Shown here piece by piece: positions 15,981 through 24,995 of a stretch of 39,632 nt of DNA (its first letter is position 1; every line of letters begins with the position of its first letter). The DNA comes from Clostridia bacterium (lineage in GTDB: Bacteria > Bacillota > Clostridia > Oscillospirales > CAG-272). The notes below the pieces were generated by a model. The model was not told the origin of the DNA. It was given only the letters and a program-made list of their open reading frames with translations, and searched no databases. Location of the stretch: the NCBI GenBank assembly GCA_017522795.1, contig JAFWXZ010000028.1, forward strand, positions 1 through 39,632, read 5' to 3'. Made by a program: the position numbers and the translations under genes.

Positions 15981-16837
15981 AACTGATGATACGCGCCCAC
16001 GACCTCGGTGCTCGGGGCGAGGTGGCTGTTGCCGAGGCACTTCGTGCGAAAGGTCTTGACGGCGTACAGCTTGTTGTATACAAATGCACCGATGACGTTA
16101 AGTATGAGAAGGGCTCTATAAATTCCGTTCGCGCTACTGAAATCGGTAAAGCCATAAGGACATACGGCGCAGAGATTCCCCTTGTCGGAGCATACTTTAA
16201 CTGTGTGCATCCAAACGAGGAAAAGATTGAGCGCGGTATTGCCGTGTTCAAGGATTATCTTGATGTGGCAGGTGAGCTTGGATGTGATACGGTAGGCTCC
16301 GAAACAGGCTCCTACAACGGTGACCCCTGGATCTATCATCCTATGAATCACTCAAACGAGGCTCTTGACCGCGTTGTGTCAACCTTTACCGAGCTTGCCG
16401 ACCACGCGATGGCGCGCGGAAGATTTATCGGTATGGAGGGCGCTTTCGGCCACGTTTGTCATACCCCAGAGCGACTTGCCGAGGCAGTTAGCCGCATTGA
16501 CAGAAGCAATATCCGCATTATTTTCGATCTATATAATTACCTTGATATTTCAAACGTAGAAACAGCCTATGAGATTCTGGACAGAGGACTTGAGATTTTT
16601 GGACAGAACATTCTTTTATTCCACATCAAAGACTTCGTTATTGCCGACGGAAAGCTCAAGCAATGCGGCGTTGGCAAGGGCGTTCTTGATTTTACCAGAA
16701 TCCTCGGCAAAATTTACGCACATAACCCCGACGCTATCCTCGTGCTTGAGGGTACAACGGGCGAGGATATAGACTACGCTATATCCCATCTTAACAAAAT
16801 AATAAATGAAATTAATCGACCTGAAAGGAATGATTAA
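15977..16837 (+). CDS. Sugar phosphate isomerase/epimerase-like TIM-barrel protein
   Basis: A 286-residue member of the AP-endonuclease-2 TIM-barrel superfamily. Candidate metal ligands occur in the expected strands: Glu in VGSETGSY, Glu in IGMEGAFGH, Asp in IIFDLYNY, His in LFHIKDF and Glu near the C-terminus in VLEGTTGED. The ATG at 15977 overlaps the GH105 stop as ATGA, which decides the start over an upstream in-frame ATG. Placed among pectin genes, it could isomerise or epimerise a uronate, 5-keto-4-deoxyuronate or rhamnose, but the exact reaction cannot be read. Confidence 0.8.
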   Translation: MKLMIRAHDLGARGEVAVAEALRAKGLDGVQLVVYKCTDDVKYEKGSINSVRATEIGKAIRTYGAEIPLVGAYFNCVHPNEEKIERGIAVFKDYLDVAGELGCDTVGSETGSYNGDPWIYHPMNHSNEALDRVVSTFTELADHAMARGRFIGMEGAFGHVCHTPERLAEAVSRIDRSNIRIIFDLYNYLDISNVETAYEILDRGLEIFGQNILLFHIKDFVIADGKLKQCGVGKGVLDFTRILGKIYAHNPDAILVLEGTTGEDIDYAISHLNKIINEINRPERND

Positions 16838-16839
16838 AC

Positions 16840-17928
16840 ATGGCATATCTTTCACTTAGAGAAATCAACAAAATTTATCCCAACGGATTCCACGCCGTAC
16901 ACGATTTCAACCTTGATATCGAGCAGGGCGAGTTTATCTGTCTGGTAGGTCCCTCGGGATGTGGAAAGTCCACTACTCTGCGTATGATTGCAGGCCTTGA
17001 AAACATAAGCAAGGGTGACTTCCTTATCGACGGCGTACGCGCAAACGAGATGGGTCCGAGAGAAAGAGAAATAGCGATGGTGTTCCAGAGCTATGCGCTA
17101 TACCCTCATATGTCTGTTTATGACAACCTTGCCTTCGGACTTTCTCTTCAGGGTGTTGATGAAGATATAATCGACGAGAAGGTAAATAATATTGCAAGAA
17201 TTCTCGGTCTTACCGATTATCTTGACAGAAAGCCGAGAGCTCTCTCGGGCGGTCAGCGTCAGCGTGTTGCCGTAGGCCGCGCAATTATCCGTAAGGTTGG
17301 TATCTTCCTTATGGATGAGCCTCTCTCCAACCTTGATGCAAAGCAGAGAGTTACCATGCGTTCTGAGATCACAGATATTCACCGTAAGGTCGGCTCTACC
17401 ACCATATACGTAACCCACGATCAGACAGAGGCTATGACTATGGCTGACCGAATAGTGGTTATGAAGGAAGGCTATATCCAGCAGGTCGGCACGCCCTACG
17501 AGCTTTACTTCAACCCTGTAAATATGTTCGTTGCAGGCTTCATCGGCGAGCCTCCCATGAACTTTATCCGCACCAACGTTCACGACGGAAAGATTACCGT
17601 TCTCGGCAAGGACATTGAGCTTTCTCACATCATTTCCGATGAAAACGTCAGCGCACACGAGGGTAAGCCTGTGGCGCTCGGCTTCCGTCCCGAGGGCATC
17701 GTTCTCGGTGAGCAGGAGAATTTCTACGTATTCGAGGCAACCGTTGATCTTACCGAGCTTCTCGGCGACAACACCAACGTATACGTAAGCGACGGTGACA
17801 CCAATCTCATTCTTAAAGTCGATCCCCACGATACTCCCAAGATGGATACTAAAATCGTGTTCTCCGTTCCCTACGCTAACGCATACCTCTTCGATGGCGA
17901 GAGCGAAATGGTTATTGAAAAGAAGTAA
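16840..17928 (+). CDS. Carbohydrate ABC transporter ATPase, MsmX/UgpC type (copy 2)
   Basis: A 362-residue ATPase collinear with copy 1. Walker A GPSGCGKST is at 37-45, signature LSGGQRQRV at 135-143, Walker B FLMDEPLSNLDAK at about 156-168, and YVTHDQTEA carries the switch His. A TOBE domain completes the C-terminus. It differs from copy 1 in the Q-loop (VFQSYALYPHM) and throughout the TOBE region, so it is an older paralogue and not a recent duplication. It is the last gene of the block and is followed by a strong terminator. MsmX-type ATPases often serve several importers, so it may act beyond this operon. Confidence 0.95.
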   Translation: MAYLSLREINKIYPNGFHAVHDFNLDIEQGEFICLVGPSGCGKSTTLRMIAGLENISKGDFLIDGVRANEMGPREREIAMVFQSYALYPHMSVYDNLAFGLSLQGVDEDIIDEKVNNIARILGLTDYLDRKPRALSGGQRQRVAVGRAIIRKVGIFLMDEPLSNLDAKQRVTMRSEITDIHRKVGSTTIYVTHDQTEAMTMADRIVVMKEGYIQQVGTPYELYFNPVNMFVAGFIGEPPMNFIRTNVHDGKITVLGKDIELSHIISDENVSAHEGKPVALGFRPEGIVLGEQENFYVFEATVDLTELLGDNTNVYVSDGDTNLILKVDPHDTPKMDTKIVFSVPYANAYLFDGESEMVIEKK

Positions 17929-17939
17929 TTTTTATAGTA

Positions 17940-17975
17940 AAAAGGGTGAGCTGATGCTCACCCTTTTATTTTTGA
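17940..17975. terminator. Bidirectional terminator between ATPase copy 2 and the methyltransferase gene
   Basis: A perfect 11-bp stem (AAAGGGTGAGC with GCTCACCCTTT) around TGAT is followed by T-rich sequence on the plus strand and by five T residues on the minus strand. It serves the convergent genes on both sides, and its right arm touches the minus-strand stop codon. Confidence 0.88.
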
Positions 17976-18742
17976 TATTCATATAGTCTGTATAGCTTTT
18001 TAGACGCGCCGCCACCGTAGAGCGTTTTAAATATCGCCCTCTCTGCTCCCGTTAGCTCGTTTATAAGTGATATGGGAGTCATATCAAGCTCGCGCAGATA
18101 TTCCATACCCGTTATTGTGAGAGACCTAGGCTCGTCCATTCCGTAAACCTGTGTCACACCCACATCGTTTATGGGATTTTTTATTTTTGACATTTTTGCG
18201 GCAAAAGTAGTATAGCAATCCATGAGAAGATAAACTCTGCCAAAACGTCCCCAAATATTGCTAAACAGCGACGACAGCTCGTCGTAGGTGAGATACATGC
18301 TTACCCCCTCCATAATTACTATGGCGACATCACCCACAACCGAGTCAAGAGTGTTCGTTTCCCGCGCATCACCGGGAAGCATAATGTACCTCTCGCTATC
18401 GGTATAGTATTTTCGTCTCTCACGGATAACATCAACAAAGTCTATGTCATACCAGCGGTGCGCCCCGCCGACCCTCTCTACCCTGCTATCAAGTCCGCAG
18501 CCAATATGCAGTACTGTGGCGGTTGGGTGTTCAAGAAGCCTGTCCCTCGTCCAATCGTCAAACACCCTGGCGCGCATACCCATATAATATGCCAACCATT
18601 TTGACTTGGATTTTCCGCGAAGGGCGAAGCCCTCACTCTCCCATATTTTCTCTGCTTTCTTGTCCTCAAGAATGATCCCCTTTTTACTTACATATGACTT
18701 GCCGAAAAGGGGGATATACAGCGTTTTGTTTACTTCATTCAT
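17966..18742 (-). CDS. LCM/TcmP-type SAM-dependent O-methyltransferase
   Basis: A 258-residue class I methyltransferase of the leucine carboxyl methyltransferase superfamily, which methylates carboxyl or hydroxyl oxygens. SAM-binding motif I is VLHIGCGLDSR near residues 76-86, followed by WYDIDFVDVIRERR with the acidic residue for the ribose, GDARET for the next motif and EGVSMYLTYDEL near 165-176, a family hallmark. The gene overlaps the end of the GH4 gene by four bases, so they form one operon. A carboxyl methyltransferase beside a galacturonidase could act on galacturonate carboxyls, but that link is speculative. Confidence 0.85.
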   Translation of the reverse strand: MNEVNKTLYIPLFGKSYVSKKGIILEDKKAEKIWESEGFALRGKSKSKWLAYYMGMRARVFDDWTRDRLLEHPTATVLHIGCGLDSRVERVGGAHRWYDIDFVDVIRERRKYYTDSERYIMLPGDARETNTLDSVVGDVAIVIMEGVSMYLTYDELSSLFSNIWGRFGRVYLLMDCYTTFAAKMSKIKNPINDVGVTQVYGMDEPRSLTITGMEYLRELDMTPISLINELTGAERAIFKTLYGGGASKKLYRLYEYQK

Positions 18743-20118
18743 CTTATGTACTCCAAAAGATATTTCTTAGTATTTTCAACCATCTCATCAAAGAGAGCTC
18801 TGGCAGTTGGGATATCAAGACCTACAAGAGGATCGTTTACAAATGCCTTGAATGCAAGATCAAGATCTCTCTCCCTGGCAGCTCTTGCCATAATGAGCTG
18901 CGAATCAGCCGAGCGGGAAACCAGCTGCCATACTCCCTCGGGTACTTCACCTGCAAAGACCGGATCAACCGCATCATCGCGGAAGGTAGCATTGGTCTCA
19001 ACGATCAGACCGAGAGGAAGATTAGGAATCTGTCCTCTGTTAGGCAGATTTACATTAGTGATAAAATCCTCAAGACCGAGCAAAGCGCGGATCTGTCTTA
19101 CACCGTCCTCCCCTGTGTTCTCTATTTTTACCTCCTCAGCACCGGTACGAAGACGCTCGCTGCGTGCGCGTCTCTCACAAAGGTCACCCTTTCGATAGCT
19201 GACGGGTGTACGGGCAAAGCCCCAGTCATGAATCTGCTCGTCATCCTTCAAATACCAGCTGCCCTCGCAGAACTCGGCAAGGTGTCTGTCACCCGCCGCA
19301 GCAATAACGCCGTATCTTCGGTATAGATCAAACTTTACCTTATGTGCGCACTCAAAGGTAGAGGCGGGATTTTCCTTGGGCAGGCCGTCCTTATAATGCC
19401 TTTCAACAAAGTCGGCATATATTTTGTTTACATCATAATCGTGATAACTTGCATCTGTGATCCAGGTGAAGTGGTTTACACCCACAACATTTGTCTTTAT
19501 TGCCCTGTGATCAGCAACCTCCTCCCCCGTTGCCTCTCTTATAGCCTTAGCGATCACCTTCTGAGCGCCAAACACCTCGTGACAACAGCCAAACGCCTTA
19601 ATCTCCGGGAAGGTATCGTAGAGTGCCTTTACACAGAGTGCCATCGGGTTAGTGTAATTGATGACCCAAGCCTTCGGGCAATGCTCCTTGATCGCCTCTG
19701 CAATTACCTCCATCATAGGAACGGTACGAAGAGCGCGGATAATTCCACCGGGTCCCGTGGTGTCTCCTACGGGCTGAAAAATGCCGTATTTCTCGGGGGT
19801 ATGTACATCGCTCTCCATTTCATCAAACGTGCCGGGCAGAATGGATATTACAACAAAATCCGCGCCGCAAAGTGCCTCGTCAATAGTTCTCCTTGCGTTA
19901 TATGTCCATGTTGATTTTGCGCCCTTGGCAGAGTTGAATTTGTTTCCGATTATTTCGTTATGTAAAGATGCCTCGTAATCGATATCGTAAAGATCGACCT
20001 GACCGCTGATATCCTCTGCAACAGCAAGATCACTCATAAGCTTCCACGCCCATCCTCGAGATCCACCGCCAATATATGCTATTTTCAGATTTTCAACTCC
20101 GTGATCGGTATATTTCAT
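18739..20118 (-). CDS. lplD: Glycoside hydrolase family 4, probable alpha-galacturonidase
   Basis: A 459-residue NAD- and metal-dependent glycosidase. The N-terminal Rossmann motif IAYIGGGSRGW is at about 13-23, VINYTNPMA at 152-160, the metal-ligand motif Cys179-His-Glu-Val, and GVNHFTW near 213. In GH4 the residues after Cys report specificity, and the CHEV form is associated with Bacillus LplD alpha-galacturonidase, which fits this pectin locus. The ATG at 20118 has a GGAGGA site; an upstream in-frame ATG overlaps a -10-like TATAAT and has no site. It is divergent from the AraC gene and leads a two-gene operon with the methyltransferase. Substrate is inferred from the motif and context. 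Confidence 0.88.
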   Translation of the reverse strand: MKYTDHGVENLKIAYIGGGSRGWAWKLMSDLAVAEDISGQVDLYDIDYEASLHNEIIGNKFNSAKGAKSTWTYNARRTIDEALCGADFVVISILPGTFDEMESDVHTPEKYGIFQPVGDTTGPGGIIRALRTVPMMEVIAEAIKEHCPKAWVINYTNPMALCVKALYDTFPEIKAFGCCHEVFGAQKVIAKAIREATGEEVADHRAIKTNVVGVNHFTWITDASYHDYDVNKIYADFVERHYKDGLPKENPASTFECAHKVKFDLYRRYGVIAAAGDRHLAEFCEGSWYLKDDEQIHDWGFARTPVSYRKGDLCERRARSERLRTGAEEVKIENTGEDGVRQIRALLGLEDFITNVNLPNRGQIPNLPLGLIVETNATFRDDAVDPVFAGEVPEGVWQLVSRSADSQLIMARAARERDLDLAFKAFVNDPLVGLDIPTARALFDEMVENTKKYLLEYIR

Positions 20119-20273
20119 AACGCTTTCCTCCGAAAAATTTTTTCTATCCATCACCATTATATATCAATAAAATCAAAGTCGCCTTAAAATTTATAGCATT
20201 TTTGCATATTTTCCTTGATTTTTTTGATGTTTTGTGATAAACTATATCTATCTTGATTAAGGACGCAAGGGAT
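20119..20273. promoter_or_regulatory. Divergent control region between GH4 and AraC genes
   Basis: A TATAAT on the minus strand (plus 20156-20161) is a likely -10 for the GH4 operon, but no good -35 lies 17 bases upstream, as expected for a promoter that needs an activator. The divergent AraC gene would supply one. A/T-rich tracts fill the rest. Confidence 0.45.
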
Positions 20274-21065
20274 ATGGAACAGAAAATCAACGGCAAAATC
20301 GAAAATTACTATTTCAGCAAGGCTATTGACCGCCGATATAGCGAGTCTACACAGCACTACCACCCACACTTTGAGATTTATTATATGAAGGACGGCAGCT
20401 GCCGATATTTCATTGACGATCGCTCCTTTGATGTAGAGGCGGGGGATGTGATTTTTATTCCGAAAGGGATAATTCACCGCACAAACTACACTACTGCATC
20501 TCATAGCCGTCTGCTGATAAACTTTACCGACGAGTTTATTCCCCAAAACGTTATAGAAAATCTTATGGAATCGAGATATCTTTACCGCTCGAGAGAGATC
20601 GCAAAGAATATTGAGGAATTGTTTAATAAAATTGAACGCGAGTATACCAACCCCGACAAGTATACCAGGGATCTGCTTTGCTGTCATACAGCCGAGATGC
20701 TATACCTTATCGCTCGTCACCCAGGAACCGTTGAGGAGGCAACCACAGGAAATGAACTTATTGACAGTATAGTCAAGTATATCAAGCATAATTATATGAG
20801 TGATATTAAGCTCTCAAGTGTGGCAAAAATGAAGTCTGTAAGCCCCGAGCATCTGTCAAGAACCTTCAAGTCCTGCACAGGCCTTGGCTTTAACGAGTAC
20901 GTTACCCTGCTACGACTTAAGAAGGCGGAGGAAATGATCAAGACCGAGCCTGACAAAACAATCAGCGATATAGCCTATGAGTGTGGATTTAACGACGGAA
21001 ACTATTTTTCTTACAAATTTAAGAAGATGTACGGCATATCTCCCATCAAGGCGAGAAATAGTTGA
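20274..21065 (+). CDS. AraC-family regulator with cupin sensor domain
   Basis: A 263-residue regulator. The N-terminal half is a cupin-type sugar-sensing domain with HYHPHFEIYYMKDG near residues 26-39 and AGDVIFIPKGIIH near 62-74. The C-terminal 95 or so residues hold the two helix-turn-helix motifs: LSSVAKMKSVSPEHLSRTFK and, after RLKKAEEMI, TISDIAYECGFNDGNYFSYKFKK. It is divergent from the GH4 operon and next to the transporter locus, so it is the probable activator of pectin genes in response to a uronate or oligosaccharide. The ATG at 20274 is chosen with AAGGA about ten bases upstream. Confidence 0.9.
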   Translation: MEQKINGKIENYYFSKAIDRRYSESTQHYHPHFEIYYMKDGSCRYFIDDRSFDVEAGDVIFIPKGIIHRTNYTTASHSRLLINFTDEFIPQNVIENLMESRYLYRSREIAKNIEELFNKIEREYTNPDKYTRDLLCCHTAEMLYLIARHPGTVEEATTGNELIDSIVKYIKHNYMSDIKLSSVAKMKSVSPEHLSRTFKSCTGLGFNEYVTLLRLKKAEEMIKTEPDKTISDIAYECGFNDGNYFSYKFKKMYGISPIKARNS

Positions 21066-21079
21066 TTCAATATATAGAG

Positions 21080-21110
21080 AAAGCGGCTTTTATCAAAAAG
21101 CCGCTTTTTG
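21080..21110 (+). terminator. Terminator after the AraC gene
   Basis: An 11-12 bp stem (AAGCGGCTTTT with AAAAGCCGCTT) is followed by TTTTTG on the plus strand. On the minus strand the T run is poor, so it mainly serves the AraC gene, while convergent metH ends immediately beyond it at 21111. Confidence 0.82.
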
Positions 21111-23474
21111 TTAATTTTTGTTTACATTTTCCGCATATCTGACAGCATCCATAGCATCCTTGCCATAAAAATCTGCGCCAATTTCTCTTGCATATTCCTC
21201 GGTTAAAACCGCGCCGCCAACCATAATTTTACAAGCAGGAGCTTTTTTCTTTAAAAGCTTAACCGTTTCTGCCATAGCAGTTAGGGTTGTGGTCATAAGC
21301 GCACTAAGGCCTACAATCCTCGCGTCAAGAGATATTGCCTCCTTTACTATCCGCTCAGGAGACACATCCTTACCAAGATCTGTCACGTCAAAGCCATAGT
21401 TTTCCAGTATAAGCTTCACGATATTCTTTCCAATATCGTGAATATCCCCCTTTACGGTAGCAAGAACTATTCTGCATCCTACCGACTTTTGCTCAGGTGG
21501 CATAGCCGATTTGATAACCTCAAAGGCAGCACCTGCCGCCTCCGCACTCATAAGAAGTGAGGGTAAAAATACCGTCTTTTTTTCAAAGCCGTCACCCACT
21601 GTGTTTAGTGCGGGTATAATCTCACCGTTTATAATGTCAAGAGCCGCTTTTCCCTTAAGAAGCTCTGCTGCAAGGATGGCGGACTTTTCCTTCATTCCCT
21701 TGATTACTGCGGTTTTGAGATCGGTAATATTATATTCTACGTTATTTTTCTGCTCTGTGACAGACGTAATATATCCTTCAAAATTGACATCGTAGCCCGA
21801 CAGAGCAAGATGTGCGCGATAGACGTCTAAAACCTCTGCTGAATAGGGATTTACAATAGCTGCGGAAAGCCCCCGTTCAAGTGCAGAAACAAGAAATACC
21901 GCATTAAGCTTATCTCTGGCGGGCAAACCGAATGACACGTTGGAGATGCCAAGAGATGTGTGAGCGTGAAGCCTTTTGCTTATCATTTTCACCGCACAAA
22001 GCGTTTCGATTGCCGCATCTTTATCCGCGCTGACCGCCATTGCCAAAGGATCAAATATTATGTTTTTCTTATCTATTCCATATTTTTTTGCCTCGACAAG
22101 TATCCTTCTTGCGATCTCCACCCTGCCCTCCGCGGTTTTGGGAATACCGTTCTCGTCAAGAGTAAGAGCAACCACAAGTCCGCCGTATTTTCTTACAAGA
22201 GGGAATACCGCCGCCATGCTCTCGGTCTTACCGTTTACGGAATTAATCATAGCCTTACCGTTATAGCGGCGAAGAGCGGATTCCATAGCGCAAGTATCGG
22301 CAGTATCTATCTGAAGCGGAAGTGAGGTCACCTCCTGCAAGCGACATACCGCATCGGTAAGAGTAGTTGCCTCGTCAATACCTGGAATACCGAGATTAAC
22401 GTCAAGAATATGCGCTCCGGCCTCTTCCTGACCGATGCCCTCGCGGAGAATGTACTCCAGATTTCCCGATTTGACCGCCTCCCTGAAGCGAGGCTTGCCC
22501 GTGGGATTGATCCTCTCGCCAATTAGCACTGGAGCATCACCGAAGCGGACTGCGTGAGTATATGATGACGCGAGGGTGATTTTCTTCTTTTTAACGGGGA
22601 GAGGATTTATATCTGCCACTCTGCTGACAAGCGCGCTAATATACTCGGGTGTAGTGCCGCAGCAGCCACCGACCGCACGAACGCCGCGCTCTGTAAGGCG
22701 GCCTACGGAGTCAGCAAAATCACCGGGTGAAAGATCATAAAACGTTCTGTCCCCGTTCACCCTTGGAAGTCCCGCGTTCGGCTTCAAAATTACGGGGAGA
22801 GAGGAATATTTAAGATAATCCTCCACCACCGAAGTAAGCGCATCGGGACCAAAGGAGCAATTTACACCGATGGCATCTGCACCCATACCCTCAAGCAGAG
22901 CGATCATAGCCAGCGGATCTGCGCCCGTCATAAGCTTGCCATCCTCGCCATATGCATTTGACACGAATACAGGCAGCTTTGAGTTTTCTTTAGCGGCAAG
23001 CAGCGCCGCCTTCGTCTCATAGCAATCCGACATTGTTTCTATAAATATCAGATCCACGCCGTATTTTACGCCAAGCCTGACCGTTTCGGCAAATACCGCC
23101 ACCGCATCCTCAAAATCAAGATCGCCGAGGGGCTTTAGCATTCTGCCCGTCGGGCCTATATCAAGAGCTATCCATTTTTTCTGACTGCCCTTGCTCGTCA
23201 TTGCAGCCGCTCGTGCATTTTTCACAGAAGCGGATATTATTTTTTCAAGCTCTTCTGCAGAGAACTTCAGAATATTTGCTCCAAAGGTATTGGTACAGAC
23301 CATATTGCTGCCCGCATCAAAATATGCTCTGTGAACGCTCTCAATGATATCGGGATGTGTGACGTTCCACCCTTCGGGCATCTCGCCTGCCGAAAGCCCT
23401 GCTCCCTGAAGCAGAGTACCCATTGCTCCGTCAAGAATGAGAGTATTTTTCTTTATATATTCGGTAATTTTCAC
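21111..23474 (-). CDS. metH: B12-dependent methionine synthase, short form without reactivation domain
   Basis: A 787-residue enzyme that transfers a methyl group from 5-methyltetrahydrofolate through cobalamin to homocysteine. The homocysteine domain carries the zinc ligands Cys206 (NCSFG) and Cys271-Cys272 (GGCCGTTPEYI). The pterin domain starts near residue 318 with GERINPTGKPRF, and the cobalamin cap and binding domains follow, with the base-off ligand His679 in DIHDIG. The chain stops after the B12 domain, so it lacks the C-terminal AdoMet-binding reactivation domain of the E. coli enzyme; a separate gene just upstream supplies a relative of that domain. Last gene of the metF operon. Confidence 0.95.
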   Translation of the reverse strand: MKITEYIKKNTLILDGAMGTLLQGAGLSAGEMPEGWNVTHPDIIESVHRAYFDAGSNMVCTNTFGANILKFSAEELEKIISASVKNARAAAMTSKGSQKKWIALDIGPTGRMLKPLGDLDFEDAVAVFAETVRLGVKYGVDLIFIETMSDCYETKAALLAAKENSKLPVFVSNAYGEDGKLMTGADPLAMIALLEGMGADAIGVNCSFGPDALTSVVEDYLKYSSLPVILKPNAGLPRVNGDRTFYDLSPGDFADSVGRLTERGVRAVGGCCGTTPEYISALVSRVADINPLPVKKKKITLASSYTHAVRFGDAPVLIGERINPTGKPRFREAVKSGNLEYILREGIGQEEAGAHILDVNLGIPGIDEATTLTDAVCRLQEVTSLPLQIDTADTCAMESALRRYNGKAMINSVNGKTESMAAVFPLVRKYGGLVVALTLDENGIPKTAEGRVEIARRILVEAKKYGIDKKNIIFDPLAMAVSADKDAAIETLCAVKMISKRLHAHTSLGISNVSFGLPARDKLNAVFLVSALERGLSAAIVNPYSAEVLDVYRAHLALSGYDVNFEGYITSVTEQKNNVEYNITDLKTAVIKGMKEKSAILAAELLKGKAALDIINGEIIPALNTVGDGFEKKTVFLPSLLMSAEAAGAAFEVIKSAMPPEQKSVGCRIVLATVKGDIHDIGKNIVKLILENYGFDVTDLGKDVSPERIVKEAISLDARIVGLSALMTTTLTAMAETVKLLKKKAPACKIMVGGAVLTEEYAREIGADFYGKDAMDAVRYAENVNKN

Positions 23475-23503
23475 TTTATTTACCTCAAAAAGTAATGTAT
23501 GAT

Positions 23504-24109
23504 TTACATTTTAATACCAATTATTGCCGTCACCGACTTTGACGGTGTCATTATCAGACTCTCGTTTAATACAACACCGATTCTTGCCTCGGGGTTAAGT
23601 GCCGAAAAAATGTCTCTTTGCAAAGCAAGTGGCAGGTCGGAATATCCCGGACTAAACCGCTTTGTGACAGACTGACCGAAGGAGATCTTTTCTTCTTTAA
23701 TCTGCTTACAAAACTCATCACACAAAGTCTCTACCCTCTCGGTTCCTATTGCCTGAAGCATCACTGAGCGAGATGGAGATGCGATCGAATATCTTGCAAT
23801 CAATCTATCCATATCCACGCCTACCGTTGCGCAGAAAAGAATTATTTTTTTGCAGCCGTCAAGCGCTTTTCTTAGAGCGCTGGAGTCTGTTCTCGCAAAT
23901 CCGAGATCCAAATAAGCGTCAAGGGTGCTTAGCTCATACTCTCTGTAGCACACCTTGGCGGAAAGTCTTCCATCCACCTCGACAATACAGCTGTCAAGCA
24001 GAGACGTGATCTCAGGAATCTCCTCTCTCACACCCGCATAGCGAAGCGCCTCCCGTCTGTCAACAGGTGGTAGATAAAAGCTTTTTACAAAAACCAAATT
24101 ATCAATCAT
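23504..24109 (-). CDS. Separate MetH activation-domain protein
   Basis: A 201-residue protein resembling the AdoMet-binding activation domain of MetH, as in the stand-alone Thermotoga protein encoded beside its short MetH. Recognisable segments are the central ATVGVDMDRLIARY near residues 95-108, then SPSRSVMLQAIGTERVETLCDEF and the C-terminal RFSPGYSDLPL, equivalent to the RxxPGY motif of the E. coli domain. It should support reductive methylation that rescues oxidised cobalamin in the neighbouring MetH. It overlaps metF by four bases and precedes metH by 29 bases. Confidence 0.88.
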   Translation of the reverse strand: MIDNLVFVKSFYLPPVDRREALRYAGVREEIPEITSLLDSCIVEVDGRLSAKVCYREYELSTLDAYLDLGFARTDSSALRKALDGCKKIILFCATVGVDMDRLIARYSIASPSRSVMLQAIGTERVETLCDEFCKQIKEEKISFGQSVTKRFSPGYSDLPLALQRDIFSALNPEARIGVVLNESLIMTPSKSVTAIIGIKM

Positions 24110-24969
24110 TTTAAAATATCCGATACGTTATTAAGTATTGCCCTTGCAACCTCGGGCTTGTTCATTGAGTAAACGTGGACGTTTCCGACCCCATTTTCAT
24201 AAAGCTCGGTTATCTGCTCCGTGGCGTATTCAATTCCGACCTGCGTCATTGCCACGGGATCGTCACCAAACCTTTCCACAAGCGAGAGAAAGCGCCTCGG
24301 CATATACGAGCCCGAAAGGTTGATCGCCCTTTCCACTTGACTTGCCCTAGTTATAGGCATAACACCCGGAATTATGGGAAGACTTATTCCAGCGCCTCTT
24401 GCTTTTTCAACGAAGCGGTAGTAAATACCGTTATCAAAAAACATCTGAGTGGTAAGAAAATCACAGCCCGCATCCGCTTTTGCACGAAGATGTATAATAT
24501 CCTCCTCTGAGTTTTTGCTCTCGGGATGGACCTCAGGGTAGCAGGCACCGCCTATGCAGAAATCTCCCGCAGAGCGCAGCTCTCTGACAAGCTCCAAGGC
24601 ATATTTATAATCCCTCGGCATATTCTCCATATCTACGGGAATATCACCGCGCAGAGCCATAACATTTTCTATCCCCGCCACTTTCATTTCAGCAATCCGC
24701 GTCAGTACCGTAGCTCTCGTTGACGACACGCAGGTAAGGTGCGCCAGGGTGGGTACACCGTAGTTTTTCTCAATATTCTCGGCAATATCCAAAGTATATT
24801 TGCTCGTTCCGCCTCCCGCGCCGTAGGTGACGCTCATATACGCGGGAGAAAGCCCTGCGATCTCCTCGGTAGCGAATCTTATGCTATCAAACGCCGTCTC
24901 GGTCTTCGGGGGAAAGACCTCAAAGGATATCGTCTGCTTATTCTGTTTTAAAATTTCTGATATCTTCAT
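24106..24969 (-). CDS. metF: Methylenetetrahydrofolate reductase
   Basis: A 287-residue TIM-barrel flavoprotein that reduces 5,10-methylene-tetrahydrofolate to the 5-methyl form used by MetH. Family segments are present: FEVFPPKTE near the N-terminus with the catalytic Glu, LRGDIP near residue 115, GGACYPEVHPES near 143-154 and FLTTQMFFDN near 175-184. The ATG at 24969 is preferred to an in-frame GTG nine bases upstream because AAAGG lies eight bases before it. It is the first gene of a three-gene methyl-transfer operon. Confidence 0.95.
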   Translation of the reverse strand: MKISEILKQNKQTISFEVFPPKTETAFDSIRFATEEIAGLSPAYMSVTYGAGGGTSKYTLDIAENIEKNYGVPTLAHLTCVSSTRATVLTRIAEMKVAGIENVMALRGDIPVDMENMPRDYKYALELVRELRSAGDFCIGGACYPEVHPESKNSEEDIIHLRAKADAGCDFLTTQMFFDNGIYYRFVEKARGAGISLPIIPGVMPITRASQVERAINLSGSYMPRRFLSLVERFGDDPVAMTQVGIEYATEQITELYENGVGNVHVYSMNKPEVARAILNNVSDILK

Positions 24970-24995
24970 AGCCTTCACCTTTTTCTTGATATCTA

